DNA of 64,000 nt from the NCBI RefSeq assembly GCF_900117415.1, contig NZ_FPEI01000006.1, positions 868,001-932,000 on the forward strand, read 5' to 3'. The stretch is from Hyphomicrobium sp. CS1BSMeth3 (lineage in GTDB: Bacteria; Pseudomonadota; Alphaproteobacteria; Rhizobiales; Hyphomicrobiaceae). A model generated the notes under the pieces. That model saw only the letters and a list, made by a program, of their open reading frames with translations. It ran no database searches and was not told the origin of the DNA. A program made the translations under genes and the position numbers. Below are positions 43,324 through 51,878 of the stretch, piece by piece (within the stretch, counting starts at the first letter, position 1; the number at the start of each line of letters is the position of its first letter).

Positions 43324-44127
43324 TCATCGGGAAGTCGCGAAAGGCCGCAGAGTGGTGGTCAGCGTCGCTGTGGTGCCGGGGCCTAGGTGGCGGGCATCAT
43401 CGCCGGCCCAGGCGGTCTCCATGCAGAGCATCCGCCGGTACTCTTCCTGTGCCATATCGGCGAGGCGGGCGGATTTCTCCACCCACGGGTTCCAGACAAC
43501 AAGGCTGCGGCTCGTGCCGGCGCCATCCACGTCGATGGTGTGGGAGCCTTCGTTCAGGCGCGCGGACGTCGCCGCGTAGATCCGGTCGACCTCGCGATCG
43601 AAGATCACGGCGCCCTGCTGGACTTTGCGCGTCCATCCGTCGAGCGTATCGATATAGGCCGCGCCATCGAGCCCGCTGACGCTCACACCCGCAATGTCAT
43701 CCACCGCGAGATAGGTGTGCAGCGCCGCTGAAACCGGAACGGTCGCCGAGCCCTCGTTGCGGGTCGTCAGCGACACGCGAAGTTGGTCGCTCAGATCCAC
43801 ATCCAAACGCGCCAGCAGCGTCTCATGCCGCAGCGTCATGGTCACATGAGCGGGAGCTTGCTCGATCAGTTCCCACGTTTTGATACGCGCGACGCCATGC
43901 GCGGGTTGGGTTCTGGCCGTCGGATGCGCACCGAACCAGGGCCAGCAGACTGGAATGCCGCCCCGTAGAGGCTTGCCGGGAAGACGGATCGTCGAGCACC
44001 ACAGCATATCGCGCCCGCCATGCTGCCAGGCGACGACCTGCGCGCCCTCCAGCGCGACCAGTGCCTCATCGGCGCCGTGCGTGAGCCGCACCACGCGGCC
44101 CGCCAGGGGGTGTTCGGAAAACGGCAT
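43324..44127 (-). CDS. D-hexose-6-phosphate mutarotase (aldose 1-epimerase family)
   Basis: The YeaD-type mutarotase fold is clear: EGAQVVAWQHGGRDMLWCS, PLRGGIPVCWPWFGAHP, PAHGVARIKTWEL with the catalytic-type His, ALHTYLAVDDI with the second His, and LVVWNPWVEKSARLADM and MLCMETAW near the C-terminus. It interconverts anomers of hexose 6-phosphates. 267 residues is normal. It lies downstream of ccr and the small PhaR-domain gene on the same strand (24-base gap). Confidence 0.88.
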   Translation of the reverse strand: MPFSEHPLAGRVVRLTHGADEALVALEGAQVVAWQHGGRDMLWCSTIRLPGKPLRGGIPVCWPWFGAHPTARTQPAHGVARIKTWELIEQAPAHVTMTLRHETLLARLDVDLSDQLRVSLTTRNEGSATVPVSAALHTYLAVDDIAGVSVSGLDGAAYIDTLDGWTRKVQQGAVIFDREVDRIYAATSARLNEGSHTIDVDGAGTSRSLVVWNPWVEKSARLADMAQEEYRRMLCMETAWAGDDARHLGPGTTATLTTTLRPFATSR

Positions 44128-44151
44128 GCTGCGTCGCTCGCGCCCGGAGGT

Positions 44152-44325
44152 TCAGGCCAGGAGAACGCGCGTGACGTCCTCGCCAGTCTCGGTATCCACG
44201 ACGACGAAGGCGATCCCGCGCCTCAGCCAGCCGCGGAGATCGGCGAGCGTCACATACCGGCCCCGCCCGGTTTCATAGAGGCGCGAGCGGCCATACCGTT
44301 TCACGAGGATCGGCGCCGTCACCAT
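44152..44325 (-). CDS. PhaR N-terminal (PHB/PHA accumulation regulator DNA-binding) domain mini-protein (57 aa)
   Basis: I found this by translating the gap between ccr and the mutarotase gene. The ATG at 44325 opens 57 codons to a TGA at 44152. VKRYGRSRLYETGRGRYVTLADLRGWL followed by FVVVDTETGEDVTRVLL matches the conserved N-terminal domain of PhaR (KYGNRRLYDT...YVTLEDL...VVDAKTGEDITR). Only that domain is present; the C-terminal half of PhaR (about 100 more residues) is missing. The start is six bases after the ccr stop, so it is part of the ccr transcript. PhaR represses polyhydroxyalkanoate genes; the role of this short form is unknown. Confidence 0.85.
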   Translation of the reverse strand: MVTAPILVKRYGRSRLYETGRGRYVTLADLRGWLRRGIAFVVVDTETGEDVTRVLLA

Positions 44326-44331
44326 GATTGC

Positions 44332-45633
44332 CTACCCGAAGCGCGCCTTCGACACCTCGAGGGTGTCCTCGATGGTCCTGAGGCCGGTGGTCGGGGCCGA
44401 GACGAGCACCGCCATGTTGCCGGGCTTGTGCTGGTTGCGCAGCATCCGCGTGTGGGCTTTGGGGATCTGCTCCCAGGGAAAGACCTCGGACATGCAGGGA
44501 TCGACGCGGCGCTCGACGACGAGCCTGTTGGCCTGCGAGGCCTGGAGGAGATTGGCGAAGTGCGAGCCCTGCACGCGTTTCTGGTGCATCCAGAGATAGC
44601 GGGCGTCCATGGTGAGGTTATAGCCCGTGGTGCCGGCGCAGATGACGACCATGCCGCCGCGCTTCACGATGAGCACTGACACGGGGAACGTCGATTCGCC
44701 TGGGTGCTCGAAGACGAAATCGACGTTGTTGCCCTTGCCCGTGATCTCCCAGATGGCGGCGCCGAACTTGCGTGCTTCCTTCATCCACGCCGCGTACTCG
44801 GGTGTGTTGACCTTGGGCATCTGGCCCCAGCAGTTGAACTTCTTGCGGTTGATGACGCCGCGCGCGCCGAGCTGCATGACGAAGTCGCGCTTGTCATCCT
44901 CGGAGACGACGCCGATCGCGTTGGCGCCCGCTGTTGCACAGAGCTGAATGGCCATGGAGCCGAGGCCGCCTGAAGCACCCCACACGAGCACGTTGTGGCC
45001 GGGACGCAGAATGTGCGGACGATGGCCGAAGAGCATGCGGTAGGCCGTCGCGAGCGTGAGCGTGTAGCAGGCCGCTTCTTCCCACGTCAGATGCTTTGGC
45101 CGCTCCATGAGCTGGCGATCCTGCACGCGGGTGAACTGCGCGAAGGATCCGTCGTGCGTCTCGTAGCCCCAGATGCGTTGTGAGGGCGAGAACATCGGAT
45201 CGCCGCCGTTGCATTCCTCGTCGTCGCCGTCGTCCTGATTGCAGTGGATGACGACCTCGTCGCCGACCTTCCAGCGCTTCACCTTCGAGCCGACGGCGTA
45301 GACGATGCCGGACGCGTCGGAGCCGGCGACGTGATAGGGCTGCTTGTGGCCGTCGAAGGGCGAGATCGGCGTGCCGAGCGCGGCCCAAACGCCGTTGTAG
45401 TTCACGCCCGCGGCCATCACGAGGACCAGCACGTCGTGGCTGTCGAGCTGCCAGGTCGGCACGACCTCGACCTGCATGGCGCTCTCGGGCTCGCCGTGGC
45501 GCTCCTTTCGGATGGCCCAGGCGTACATGTTCTTGGGTACATGCCCCAGGGGTGGGATCTCCCCTACCTCATAAAGGTCTTTCAGCGGCGCTTCGGTGGG
45601 AACGGGCTGCAAAGCCTGAGCTGAACTCGCCAT
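44332..45633 (-). CDS. ccr: Crotonyl-CoA carboxylase/reductase
   Basis: Ccr reductively carboxylates crotonyl-CoA to ethylmalonyl-CoA with NADPH, the key step of the ethylmalonyl-CoA pathway for acetyl-CoA assimilation. The 433-residue medium-chain dehydrogenase shows AAGVNYNGVWAALGTP (active-site Asn), QRIWGYETHDGSFAQFT (Glu of the CO2 site), the NADPH-binding VLVWGASGGLGSMAIQL, and KRVQGSHFANLLQA (active-site His). Its presence implies growth on C1 or C2 compounds or PHB cycling through this pathway. The other pathway genes are not in the window. A PhaR-domain gene follows. Confidence 0.95.
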   Translation of the reverse strand: MASSAQALQPVPTEAPLKDLYEVGEIPPLGHVPKNMYAWAIRKERHGEPESAMQVEVVPTWQLDSHDVLVLVMAAGVNYNGVWAALGTPISPFDGHKQPYHVAGSDASGIVYAVGSKVKRWKVGDEVVIHCNQDDGDDEECNGGDPMFSPSQRIWGYETHDGSFAQFTRVQDRQLMERPKHLTWEEAACYTLTLATAYRMLFGHRPHILRPGHNVLVWGASGGLGSMAIQLCATAGANAIGVVSEDDKRDFVMQLGARGVINRKKFNCWGQMPKVNTPEYAAWMKEARKFGAAIWEITGKGNNVDFVFEHPGESTFPVSVLIVKRGGMVVICAGTTGYNLTMDARYLWMHQKRVQGSHFANLLQASQANRLVVERRVDPCMSEVFPWEQIPKAHTRMLRNQHKPGNMAVLVSAPTTGLRTIEDTLEVSKARFG

Positions 45634-45721
45634 GGGACACCTGCTTTGGTTGCGGGTGCGAACAGCATGACAGAGTAAATACTGCGCTGCAATATCAGAT
45701 TGTGGCGGTGCACTTTGTTGA

Positions 45722-45865
45722 GTGCCGCGAGCTTCTGGGAAGGGGCGCTTCGCAGCCCTACCGCTGTGCTATGCCGGCGGCGGTAGATTTGTTTTCTTGC
45801 CGCGGGCTGCTGGGAAGGGGTGCTTCGCAACCTCTCCGTGGTGCTATGCCCGCGGCGGCCATAGC
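45722..45865. repeat. Tandem pair of family D repeat modules
   Basis: Two imperfect copies of about 65-70 bases stand in tandem (45722-45786 and 45797-45865). Each runs GCCGCG, CTGGGAAGGGG, GCTTCGCA, then TGTGCTATGCC or GGTGCTATGCC, then GGCGG. A third, inverted partial copy is at 42109-42142. They lie in the 534-base gap between the ccr and metY genes. Confidence 0.75.
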
Positions 45866-45891
45866 GACAGCGCAGCGTATGACGCGCTCCA

Positions 45892-46017
45892 CTTCTCCCT
45901 CTCCCCATTGTCTTCAATGGGGAGAGGGCCGGGGTGAGGGGCGACGGGATACTCTGACGTCGCATAAGCTCCCGCCCCTCATCCTAACCTTCTCCCCGTC
46001 AGAACGGGGAGAAGGGA
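45892..46017. repeat. Palindromic intergenic repeat, family B, copy 2
   Basis: It has the same architecture as 19611-19738 in the opposite orientation: hairpin CTCTCCCCATTGTCTTCAAT/GGGGAGAG, inner pair GGGGTGAGGGGCG and CGCCCCTCATCCT around CTGACGTCGCATAAG, and a final hairpin TTCTCCCCGT/ACGGGGAGAA. Confidence 0.85.
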
Positions 46018-46035
46018 CATGGCGGCGCCAGCGGC

Positions 46036-46166
46036 GAACTCCAAATTCATAAAAGACGGGGGTGCGGGGGTGTCCGTTGTGTCGAAGACACGCGCCTTTG
46101 GGTGCAGGGGTCATGTCGGAGACATGCCTCTGGCATGATGGCCCTGCTCGCGCCGGAGGCGCGATC
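46036..46166. repeat. Dispersed intergenic repeat, family A, copy 4
   Basis: This inverted copy begins CTCCAAATTCATAAAAGACGG and continues through a G-rich tract and the palindromes GTGTCGAAGACAC, CATGTCGGAGACATG, CATGCCTCTGGCATG and GCGCCGGAGGCGC. It ends one base before the metY stop codon, so it becomes part of the metY 3' end. Confidence 0.75.
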
Positions 46167-46167
46167 G

Positions 46168-47487
46168 TCAGGCCCGCTGCGAGGCCTTCAGGGCCTGGTC
46201 GAGATCCTCGATGATGTCGCGGGCATCCTCGAGGCCGATGGAGAGGCGCACGAGCTCCTCGCCGACGCCGGCGCGGCGCAGCTCCTCCGCGCTCATCTGC
46301 TGATGTGTGGTGCTCGCCGGATGAATGACGAGCGACTTCGCGTCACCGATGTTCGCGAGGTGCGAGAGCAGGCGCAGGCGCTCGATGAGCACTTTGCCAG
46401 CGCGGCGAGCACCGCCTTCGCCTGAGCCCTCCGGCGCCTTGAGGCCGAAGCTCATGATGGCGCCGGCGCCGCGCGGCATCTGCTTCTTCGCGAGCGCGTG
46501 ATCGGGATGGCTCTCGAGGCCGGGATACTTCACCCAGGCGACGGCCGGATGCTTTTCGAGGAAGGACGATACGGCGCGGGCATTCTCGACATGGCGCGCC
46601 ATGCGCACGTGCAGTGTCTCGATGCCTTGCAGGAGGTAGAAAGCGTTCGCCGGGCTCATGCAGGCACCGAAGTCGCGCAAGCCCTCGGCACGCGCGCGCG
46701 AGATGAAGGCGGCGGGGCCAAACTCTTCGGCAAACGAGAGGCCGTGATAGCCGGCATAGGGCTCAGTGATGGTCGGGAACTTGCCGGATTTCACCCAGTC
46801 GAAGCGGCCGCTATCAACGAGCACGCCGCCGATGGCGACGCCATGGCCGCCGAGGAACTTGGTCGCCGAGTGCATGACGATGTCGGCGCCGAAGTCGAAG
46901 GGCCGGCAGAGATAAGGCGTCGAGAACGTCGCATCGATCATCAGCGGAAGGCCGTGATCGTGTGCCACCTGTGCGACGGCTTCGAGGTCGAGCACTTCGA
47001 GGCCGGGATTGCCGAGCGTCTCGGCGAAGACGAGGCGCGTCTCCGGGCGGATGGCGGCCGCGAAGGCAGCGGGGTTGCGCGGATCGACCTGCGTCGTCGT
47101 GATGCCGAAGCGCGGCAGCGTGTGCACGAACATGTTGTGCGAGCCGCCGTAGATGCGGTTCGAGGCAACGATATGCCCGCCCTGGCCCATGAGCGTCGCG
47201 ATGCCGAGATGGAGCGCTGCCTGTCCGCTCGCGGTTGCGACCGCGCCGACGCCGCCTTCGAGCGCCGAGATGCGCTCTTCCAGAACGGCCACCGTCGGGT
47301 TCGAGATGCGCGAGTAGATGTGGCCCGCGCGCTCGAGGTTGAACAGCTCCGCGGCGTGGTCGGCGTCGTGAAAGACGTACGACGTCGTCTGGTAGATGGG
47401 CACGGCGCGAGCGCCGGTCGTCGGATCGGGCTGCTGTCCGGCGTGCAGCGCGAGCGTGTCGAAGCGGGGATACTGGTCGTCGGCCAT
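46168..47487 (-). CDS. metY: O-acetylhomoserine aminocarboxypropyltransferase (sulfhydrylase)
   Basis: A PLP enzyme of the Cys/Met metabolism family that makes homocysteine (or methionine) from O-acetylhomoserine and sulfide (or methanethiol). [29 protein letters not shown] and [16 protein letters not shown] form the N-terminus, [33 protein letters not shown] carries the PLP Lys, and HPASTTHQQ with VRLSIGLED the C-terminus. 439 residues is typical of MetY rather than of the shorter MetZ. The start codon is only three bases from a double-hairpin element, so its ribosome-binding region lies inside the element. Confidence 0.93.
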   Translation of the reverse strand: MADDQYPRFDTLALHAGQQPDPTTGARAVPIYQTTSYVFHDADHAAELFNLERAGHIYSRISNPTVAVLEERISALEGGVGAVATASGQAALHLGIATLMGQGGHIVASNRIYGGSHNMFVHTLPRFGITTTQVDPRNPAAFAAAIRPETRLVFAETLGNPGLEVLDLEAVAQVAHDHGLPLMIDATFSTPYLCRPFDFGADIVMHSATKFLGGHGVAIGGVLVDSGRFDWVKSGKFPTITEPYAGYHGLSFAEEFGPAAFISRARAEGLRDFGACMSPANAFYLLQGIETLHVRMARHVENARAVSSFLEKHPAVAWVKYPGLESHPDHALAKKQMPRGAGAIMSFGLKAPEGSGEGGARRAGKVLIERLRLLSHLANIGDAKSLVIHPASTTHQQMSAEELRRAGVGEELVRLSIGLEDARDIIEDLDQALKASQRA

Positions 47488-47490
47488 GCT

Positions 47491-47652
47491 GGTGTCCCGA
47501 TGCCGAAGTTCGCCTGAGGTTGATGCTAGTGTAGCCAGCGAACTTCGGAATCAAAAGAGACACGAGATTCAGAGCCTGCAGTGTGAATCAGATCGGGAAA
47601 TTCGCGCGGCGCTAACACCGGAGCTTTGGCGAATTTCTCGATCATCACACTG
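47491..47652. repeat. Double-hairpin element, family C, copy 2 (before metY)
   Basis: It has the same two inverted repeats as at 23315-23479, with a few more mismatches: GTGTCCCGATGCCGAAGTTCG pairs with CGAACTTCGGAATC and GACAC, and GTGTGAATCAGATCGGGAAA with GAATTTCTCGATCATCACAC. The first hairpin starts three bases from the metY ATG, so it forms the metY leader and includes whatever Shine-Dalgarno sequence is used. Confidence 0.88.
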
Positions 47653-47881
47653 GGACCTCCAAAACTCGATTTATTCAGTAGCGAAGGGGTCTCTCCCCGA
47701 CAACCAGCACGTTATGGTGCCTATCCAGCCCCTTCCGGCCGCTCTGGGGATTGCGGGGACGGGAAGGGCGCTGCAGGGCTTGCCGGGCCACGAATCACCT
47801 AACGCTAGGCCCAACGCGTGGGGTCGTGTGCAGCGCCCGGGTCGGCAGAACCGGGTGGCGCAGCGTCGGGGGAGAGAGGAC

Positions 47882-48739
47882 ATGGTTTTGGGTCGTGTCG
47901 GAAGGCGTGTCGCGTCGCGTCGCGTGATTGGTATGGGCAGTTGTGTTGCGACTGTTCTGGTGCTGGCCGGATGTGGCGCTAGCGATGTGCTGCAGAGCCT
48001 CGGCACACCTTCGCCCGCGCTCAACATAACGCCAAAATCCGAGGCGCCCGCCCGAGACGTGGCGCCAGGAGAAGCAAAGGCCGCTCGTGCGCGCCTCGGC
48101 GAGGCCGCGACGCTGGCTGCGGCGCGTGCCAATCCTCGCGATGTCGAGGCCACACTGGCGGCCGCCGGCATCCTGCGCCGGCAAGGCGACAGGGCCGGTG
48201 CGCTGGCGCTTCTGGATGCTTCGGCGGCTGTCGTGCCGAATGATGCGCGCCTCTTGCGCGATCGCGGTCTTCTGGCGCTCGAGCTCGGTGCCGTGCCGCG
48301 CGCCCGCGATCACCTGAGGAAGGCTATCGCGAACGGCAGCCGCGATTGGCAGACGCATTCTGCGCTTGGTACGGCGCTCGCGGCAGGCGGCGATCAGAAG
48401 GGGGCGCAGCGCCAGTTCGCGGAAGCCTTGAAGCAGATGCCGGACAACCCGGTGGTGCTGAACAATCTCGCGCTCTCGATGATGCTCGAAGGCCGGCGTG
48501 GCGAGGCCGAGCAGATGCTGCGGCGTGCGTCGGCAGGACAGGAGAAGGTGGGCGACGTGCGCGTCGCGCAGAACCTCGCGCTCGTCAGCAAGATCAGCGA
48601 GCGTGACGGCAAGGCGGCGAGCAGACCGGCAGAGACTCCGCCACAGCCAAAGCAAAGCACTGCGCCGCCGGCGCCGGCGAAGGACCTGAAGAAGGATGCC
48701 GCCGCCCCTGCGACGCTCAAGACAGCGCGCGTCGACTAG
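47882..48739 (+). CDS. TPR-repeat lipoprotein, TadD-like (285 aa)
   Basis: A lipoprotein signal peptide ends in the lipobox VLVLAGC (Cys about residue 31). After a linker, three to four TPR units follow (LAAAGILRRQGDRAGALALLDASAAVVPNDARLL, then GLLALELGAVPRARDHLRKAI and ALGTALAAGGDQKGAQRQFAEALKQMPDNP). The C-terminus is a Pro/Ala/Lys-rich tail. TadD proteins help assemble Flp/Tad pili, but no tad genes are near. ATG at 47882 has GGAGAGAGG upstream. The 230 bases between the double-hairpin element and this start hold its promoter. Confidence 0.8.
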   Translation: MVLGRVGRRVASRRVIGMGSCVATVLVLAGCGASDVLQSLGTPSPALNITPKSEAPARDVAPGEAKAARARLGEAATLAAARANPRDVEATLAAAGILRRQGDRAGALALLDASAAVVPNDARLLRDRGLLALELGAVPRARDHLRKAIANGSRDWQTHSALGTALAAGGDQKGAQRQFAEALKQMPDNPVVLNNLALSMMLEGRRGEAEQMLRRASAGQEKVGDVRVAQNLALVSKISERDGKAASRPAETPPQPKQSTAPPAPAKDLKKDAAAPATLKTARVD

Positions 48740-48763
48740 GGCGCGGGCGGGCCTCGCTCCCGA

Positions 48764-50410
48764 TCAGGGCGAGGACTGCAGGGAAGTCACTGTGCGCCCG
48801 CGCACATCGTAGACGGTGGCGAACGGCACGCCATCGCGGGTAACCTCGGCGGCGATAGGCGCGTTGATCTCGCGGCAATAGAACTCGCGCAGCACGAGGG
48901 CAAAGTCGGCGCCGCGCGGATTGCTGGTCGTCTGGAACTTCGGGCCGAGCTCGACCTGCGCGACGCGCTGCGGTCCGCACACGGCGACGATCCAATACGT
49001 GCGGCCGGCTGGGGGCATGGCCTGCCGCGCCTCGATATTCTCGCGAAGCTGCTCGGTCGCCTGCTTGAAGGCGAGGCCCCAGTAGTCGAGCATGTACCCG
49101 CGGTCGGCGCCGCGCACGCCTCCCGCCAGGGTGTTGAAATAGGCATACTGATAGGGATGGAGCCGCACCATGTCCGCGGCTGCCGCCACGATGCCGAGCC
49201 CGAGCACGGCAATACCACCGACCAGGACGGCCCTGCCTCGTGCGTGCAGCCATTCGAGCAAGGAAGCGCCGGTCACGCCGGCAACCACGGCGATCGGCGG
49301 CACGATGAAGAGGAAGTGGCGCAATCCATTGTAGAGCGCGGGCCGCGAGATCATCGCATAGGCAACTGGAATGACTGCCGCGCCGAGCACGAGCAGCAGG
49401 CTGGCGCGCCGATTGACCGGCAAAGTCCGTCGCGTGGCCGCGAAGAGGATGCCGGCGAGGCCGGCGACGGCGAGAACGAGGACGGTCTCCGGCAGTTTGA
49501 GTGCGAGCAGGCGCGGCACGTAGCTCGACGGCATGTCCGGCACCAGCACCGGCACGCCGTCGTACATCTCGCGCCAGGGCTTCTCGAAGAAGTGCGAGAA
49601 ATAGGCGATGGCGCGAACTGGATTGAGAGGCTCGAGAACCGACCACGGCCAGAGCAGCCCCATGATCGCATAGCCGAGCGGCAAGCCCGCCGACATCACC
49701 AGGACGAACCAGCCGAAGTTCCGGGCCGCCTTGTGCACGCCCACCTTGCGGATGTCGGCCCCGACGAGCAGCGCGAGCGGCGCGATGACGAACAGGACTG
49801 CGATGCCGCCGAGAATGCGCGTGCCGATCGCGAGGCCGAGGGCGCATCCGAGAAGGATCACGGCGCCGCGCGATGGCGATGGGTATTCCTCGAGCGCGCG
49901 CACCAGGGCAAAGAGCAGCACGCACATGGCCACGGCGAAGGGACCGTCCTTCGCATTCATGAACATATGGCCGTAGTACATGGGCGTCGTCGCGAGCAGG
50001 ACGAGCGCGAGCAGCCCGGCGAGCGGTCCGCCGAGGCGCCGCGCGAGGCGCCACACGACGGCGAGACCGATGATCCCGACAACGGCGCCCATGAGCCGCC
50101 GGGTTTCGAAGATGCCGAACGGAAGAAACTTGGCGACGAGTGCGCTCAGCAGGTCGAAACCACCTCCGTACATGTAGAGGTTGACAAAGCTCAGTGCGCG
50201 TCGGTCGGTGAAGCCGGAGCCGTAGAACGCCAGCAGCAGGTCGCCGTATTCAGAGTGCGTGTAGTCGTCCCAGCCAAGGCCGTACTGGCGGAAGGTGAAC
50301 GCCGCGAAGACGCCCACGACGAGCAGCACGGCAAGAGCCATGCGGTCGTACAGGGCCTCGGTGAAGCGCACGGGTGTTACAGCCGGCAACGGCGAGCGCG
50401 CGGTCAGCAT
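48764..50410 (-). CDS. Multi-spanning glycosyltransferase (GT39/ArnT-like, 548 aa)
   Basis: The protein has about ten hydrophobic segments through residue 430 and a soluble C-terminal part. An acidic pair follows the first segment (GLGWDDYTHSEYGD), where PMT/ArnT-type polyprenyl-phosphate glycosyltransferases carry their catalytic Asp. ATTPMYYGHMFMNAKDGPFA and RHFLFIVPPIAV are typical of the family. The donor and acceptor are unknown, but cell-envelope glycan modification is likely. It ends convergently, 24 bases from the TPR lipoprotein gene. Confidence 0.8.
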   Translation of the reverse strand: MLTARSPLPAVTPVRFTEALYDRMALAVLLVVGVFAAFTFRQYGLGWDDYTHSEYGDLLLAFYGSGFTDRRALSFVNLYMYGGGFDLLSALVAKFLPFGIFETRRLMGAVVGIIGLAVVWRLARRLGGPLAGLLALVLLATTPMYYGHMFMNAKDGPFAVAMCVLLFALVRALEEYPSPSRGAVILLGCALGLAIGTRILGGIAVLFVIAPLALLVGADIRKVGVHKAARNFGWFVLVMSAGLPLGYAIMGLLWPWSVLEPLNPVRAIAYFSHFFEKPWREMYDGVPVLVPDMPSSYVPRLLALKLPETVLVLAVAGLAGILFAATRRTLPVNRRASLLLVLGAAVIPVAYAMISRPALYNGLRHFLFIVPPIAVVAGVTGASLLEWLHARGRAVLVGGIAVLGLGIVAAAADMVRLHPYQYAYFNTLAGGVRGADRGYMLDYWGLAFKQATEQLRENIEARQAMPPAGRTYWIVAVCGPQRVAQVELGPKFQTTSNPRGADFALVLREFYCREINAPIAAEVTRDGVPFATVYDVRGRTVTSLQSSP

Positions 50411-50567
50411 GTTGATGTGGATGTTTCTGGCGGCGGGACGGAGGGGTGTCTGGATGGGTAGGCGCTAATCTTGAGCGCCCATCATGTACGCCAAATGAAC
50501 AATTCAGGCGTGCGGCTCGGCGTCTCAGGCCTGACGCTGCCGTGGGCGTGAGGTCGTCAAAAGCAAA

Positions 50568-50593
50568 CCGGCCCGATTTGCGCATCGGGCCGG
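50568..50593 (-). terminator. Intrinsic terminator after korB
   Basis: On the minus strand CCGGCCCGAT, a short loop and ATCGGGCCGG form a strong stem, followed by TTTGCTTTT. It lies about 55 bases after the korB stop and should end the korC-korA-korB transcript. Confidence 0.75.
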
Positions 50594-50646
50594 GGTAAGA
50601 TCTTTCGGCGGATCATCCGTGGGGAGGGGCGAACCTCCCGCCGCGC

Positions 50647-51705
50647 TCAGCGGAGCCGCGCGTTGATGCCTTCGAGCGCCTTGGACCCGGGGCAGAGCTC
50701 GCTCATCGGCAGGCCATTGAGCGGCCGCTCGTCCGTGCCGAGCACGTCGTGCAGGTCCTGCTGCTCCTCATTCACGTAGAGGAGGCCCGTGACGATCGTG
50801 CCTTTTGACGCGTTCGTGCGGATCGTGTGGATGGCCATATCGGCATCACGCGGATCATGGCCTTCGCCGACCTTGTAGAGCATGAGGTGCGAGCCGTCGT
50901 GCAGCTCGACCGAGGTCGACGTGCCCTCGTCGTATTCCGTCGTGATCTCCTCCTTCGGCTCGACGTAATCGAGCTTGTTCTCGGAGGCCATATTGTGCTG
51001 GCGGACGTACTCGTAGCTCTTGGTCGAGGCCGGGTGATTGTTGAAGGTCACGCACGGGCTGATCACGTCGATGAAGGCAAAGCCCTTGTAGCTGATCGCG
51101 GCCTGGATGAGCGGCAGGAGCTGGCGCTTGTCACCCGAGAACGAGCGCGCGACGAAGCCGGCGCCGAGCTGGATGGCCATCTGGCAGAGGTCGATGGCGT
51201 CGAAGGGATTGGCCTCGCCCTTCTTGGAGGGTGAGTTCTTGTCGTTCGTCGCCGAGAACTGGCCCTTCGTCAGGCCATAGCAGCCGTTGTTCATGACGAT
51301 GTAGGTCATGTTCAGCTTGCGCCGGACGGCATGACAGAACTGGCCGAGGCCGATGGAGGCCGTGTCGCCGTCACCGGACACGCCGATGTAGACGAGATCG
51401 CGATTGGCCATGTTGGCGCCGGTCGTGACGGACGGCATGCGCCCGTGCACCGAGTTGAAGCCGTGGCTGCGCGAGAGGAAGTACGTCGGCGCCTTCGACG
51501 AGCAGCCGATGCCGGAGATCTTCGCGATCCGGTGCGCCGGCAGATCCATCTCGTAGCAGGCTTCAATGATGGCGGCGGTGATCGAGTCGTGCCCGCAGCC
51601 GGCGCAGAGCGTCGACATGGAGCCTTCGTAGTCGCGCCGCGTGAGGCCCAGCGCATTGCGCGGGAGAGCCGGATGATGGGCGGAGGGTTTGGCGATGTAG
51701 CTCAT
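50647..51705 (-). CDS. korB: 2-oxoacid:ferredoxin oxidoreductase, beta subunit (KorB-like)
   Basis: The beta subunit binds thiamine diphosphate and a [4Fe-4S] cluster. STLCAGCGHDS gives Cys34 and Cys37, ISGIGCSS Cys68, and SPCVTFNNH a further Cys. GDGDTASIGLGQ and the following MNNGCYGLTKGQFS form the Mg-ThDP motif. At 352 residues it has a C-terminal extension relative to archaeal enzymes, as in other alphaproteobacterial KorB proteins. Together with KorA it should convert 2-oxoglutarate (or another 2-oxoacid) and CoA to acyl-CoA, reducing ferredoxin. A double-hairpin element sits two bases before the ATG. Confidence 0.92.
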   Translation of the reverse strand: MSYIAKPSAHHPALPRNALGLTRRDYEGSMSTLCAGCGHDSITAAIIEACYEMDLPAHRIAKISGIGCSSKAPTYFLSRSHGFNSVHGRMPSVTTGANMANRDLVYIGVSGDGDTASIGLGQFCHAVRRKLNMTYIVMNNGCYGLTKGQFSATNDKNSPSKKGEANPFDAIDLCQMAIQLGAGFVARSFSGDKRQLLPLIQAAISYKGFAFIDVISPCVTFNNHPASTKSYEYVRQHNMASENKLDYVEPKEEITTEYDEGTSTSVELHDGSHLMLYKVGEGHDPRDADMAIHTIRTNASKGTIVTGLLYVNEEQQDLHDVLGTDERPLNGLPMSELCPGSKALEGINARLR

Positions 51706-51707
51706 GG

Positions 51708-51871
51708 CTAGTGTCCCGATTCCGAAGTTCGCCAGATCTCGATGCTGGTGTCCCGAGCGAACTTCGGAATCAAAAGGGACACTAGAATCATAATCTTGCT
51801 AGTGTGATGATCGAGAAATTCGCTCCCGACCCAGCACCGTGACATGGCGAATTTCTCGATCATCACACTAG
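51708..51871. repeat. Double-hairpin element, family C, copy 3 (between korA and korB)
   Basis: This copy fills almost the whole 173-base gap between korA and korB. The second inverted repeat is perfect over 25 base pairs (arms about 51799-51823 and 51847-51871), and the first pairs CTAGTGTCCCGATTCCGAAG with its complement interrupted by a short A bulge. It starts two bases from the korB ATG and ends seven bases from the korA stop, so it is transcribed inside the operon. Confidence 0.9.
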
Positions 51872-51878
51872 GGTCCTG

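Noticed and set aside
47488-47881. SAM-II riboswitch upstream of metY
   Set aside because: The leader is occupied by the double-hairpin element and shows none of the SAM-II pseudoknot sequence blocks I know.
48717-50054. 445-residue frame overlapping the glycosyltransferase on the same strand
   Set aside because: It is an Arg/Ala-rich frame-shifted shadow of the membrane glycosyltransferase, which has clear hydrophobic segments in the other frame.
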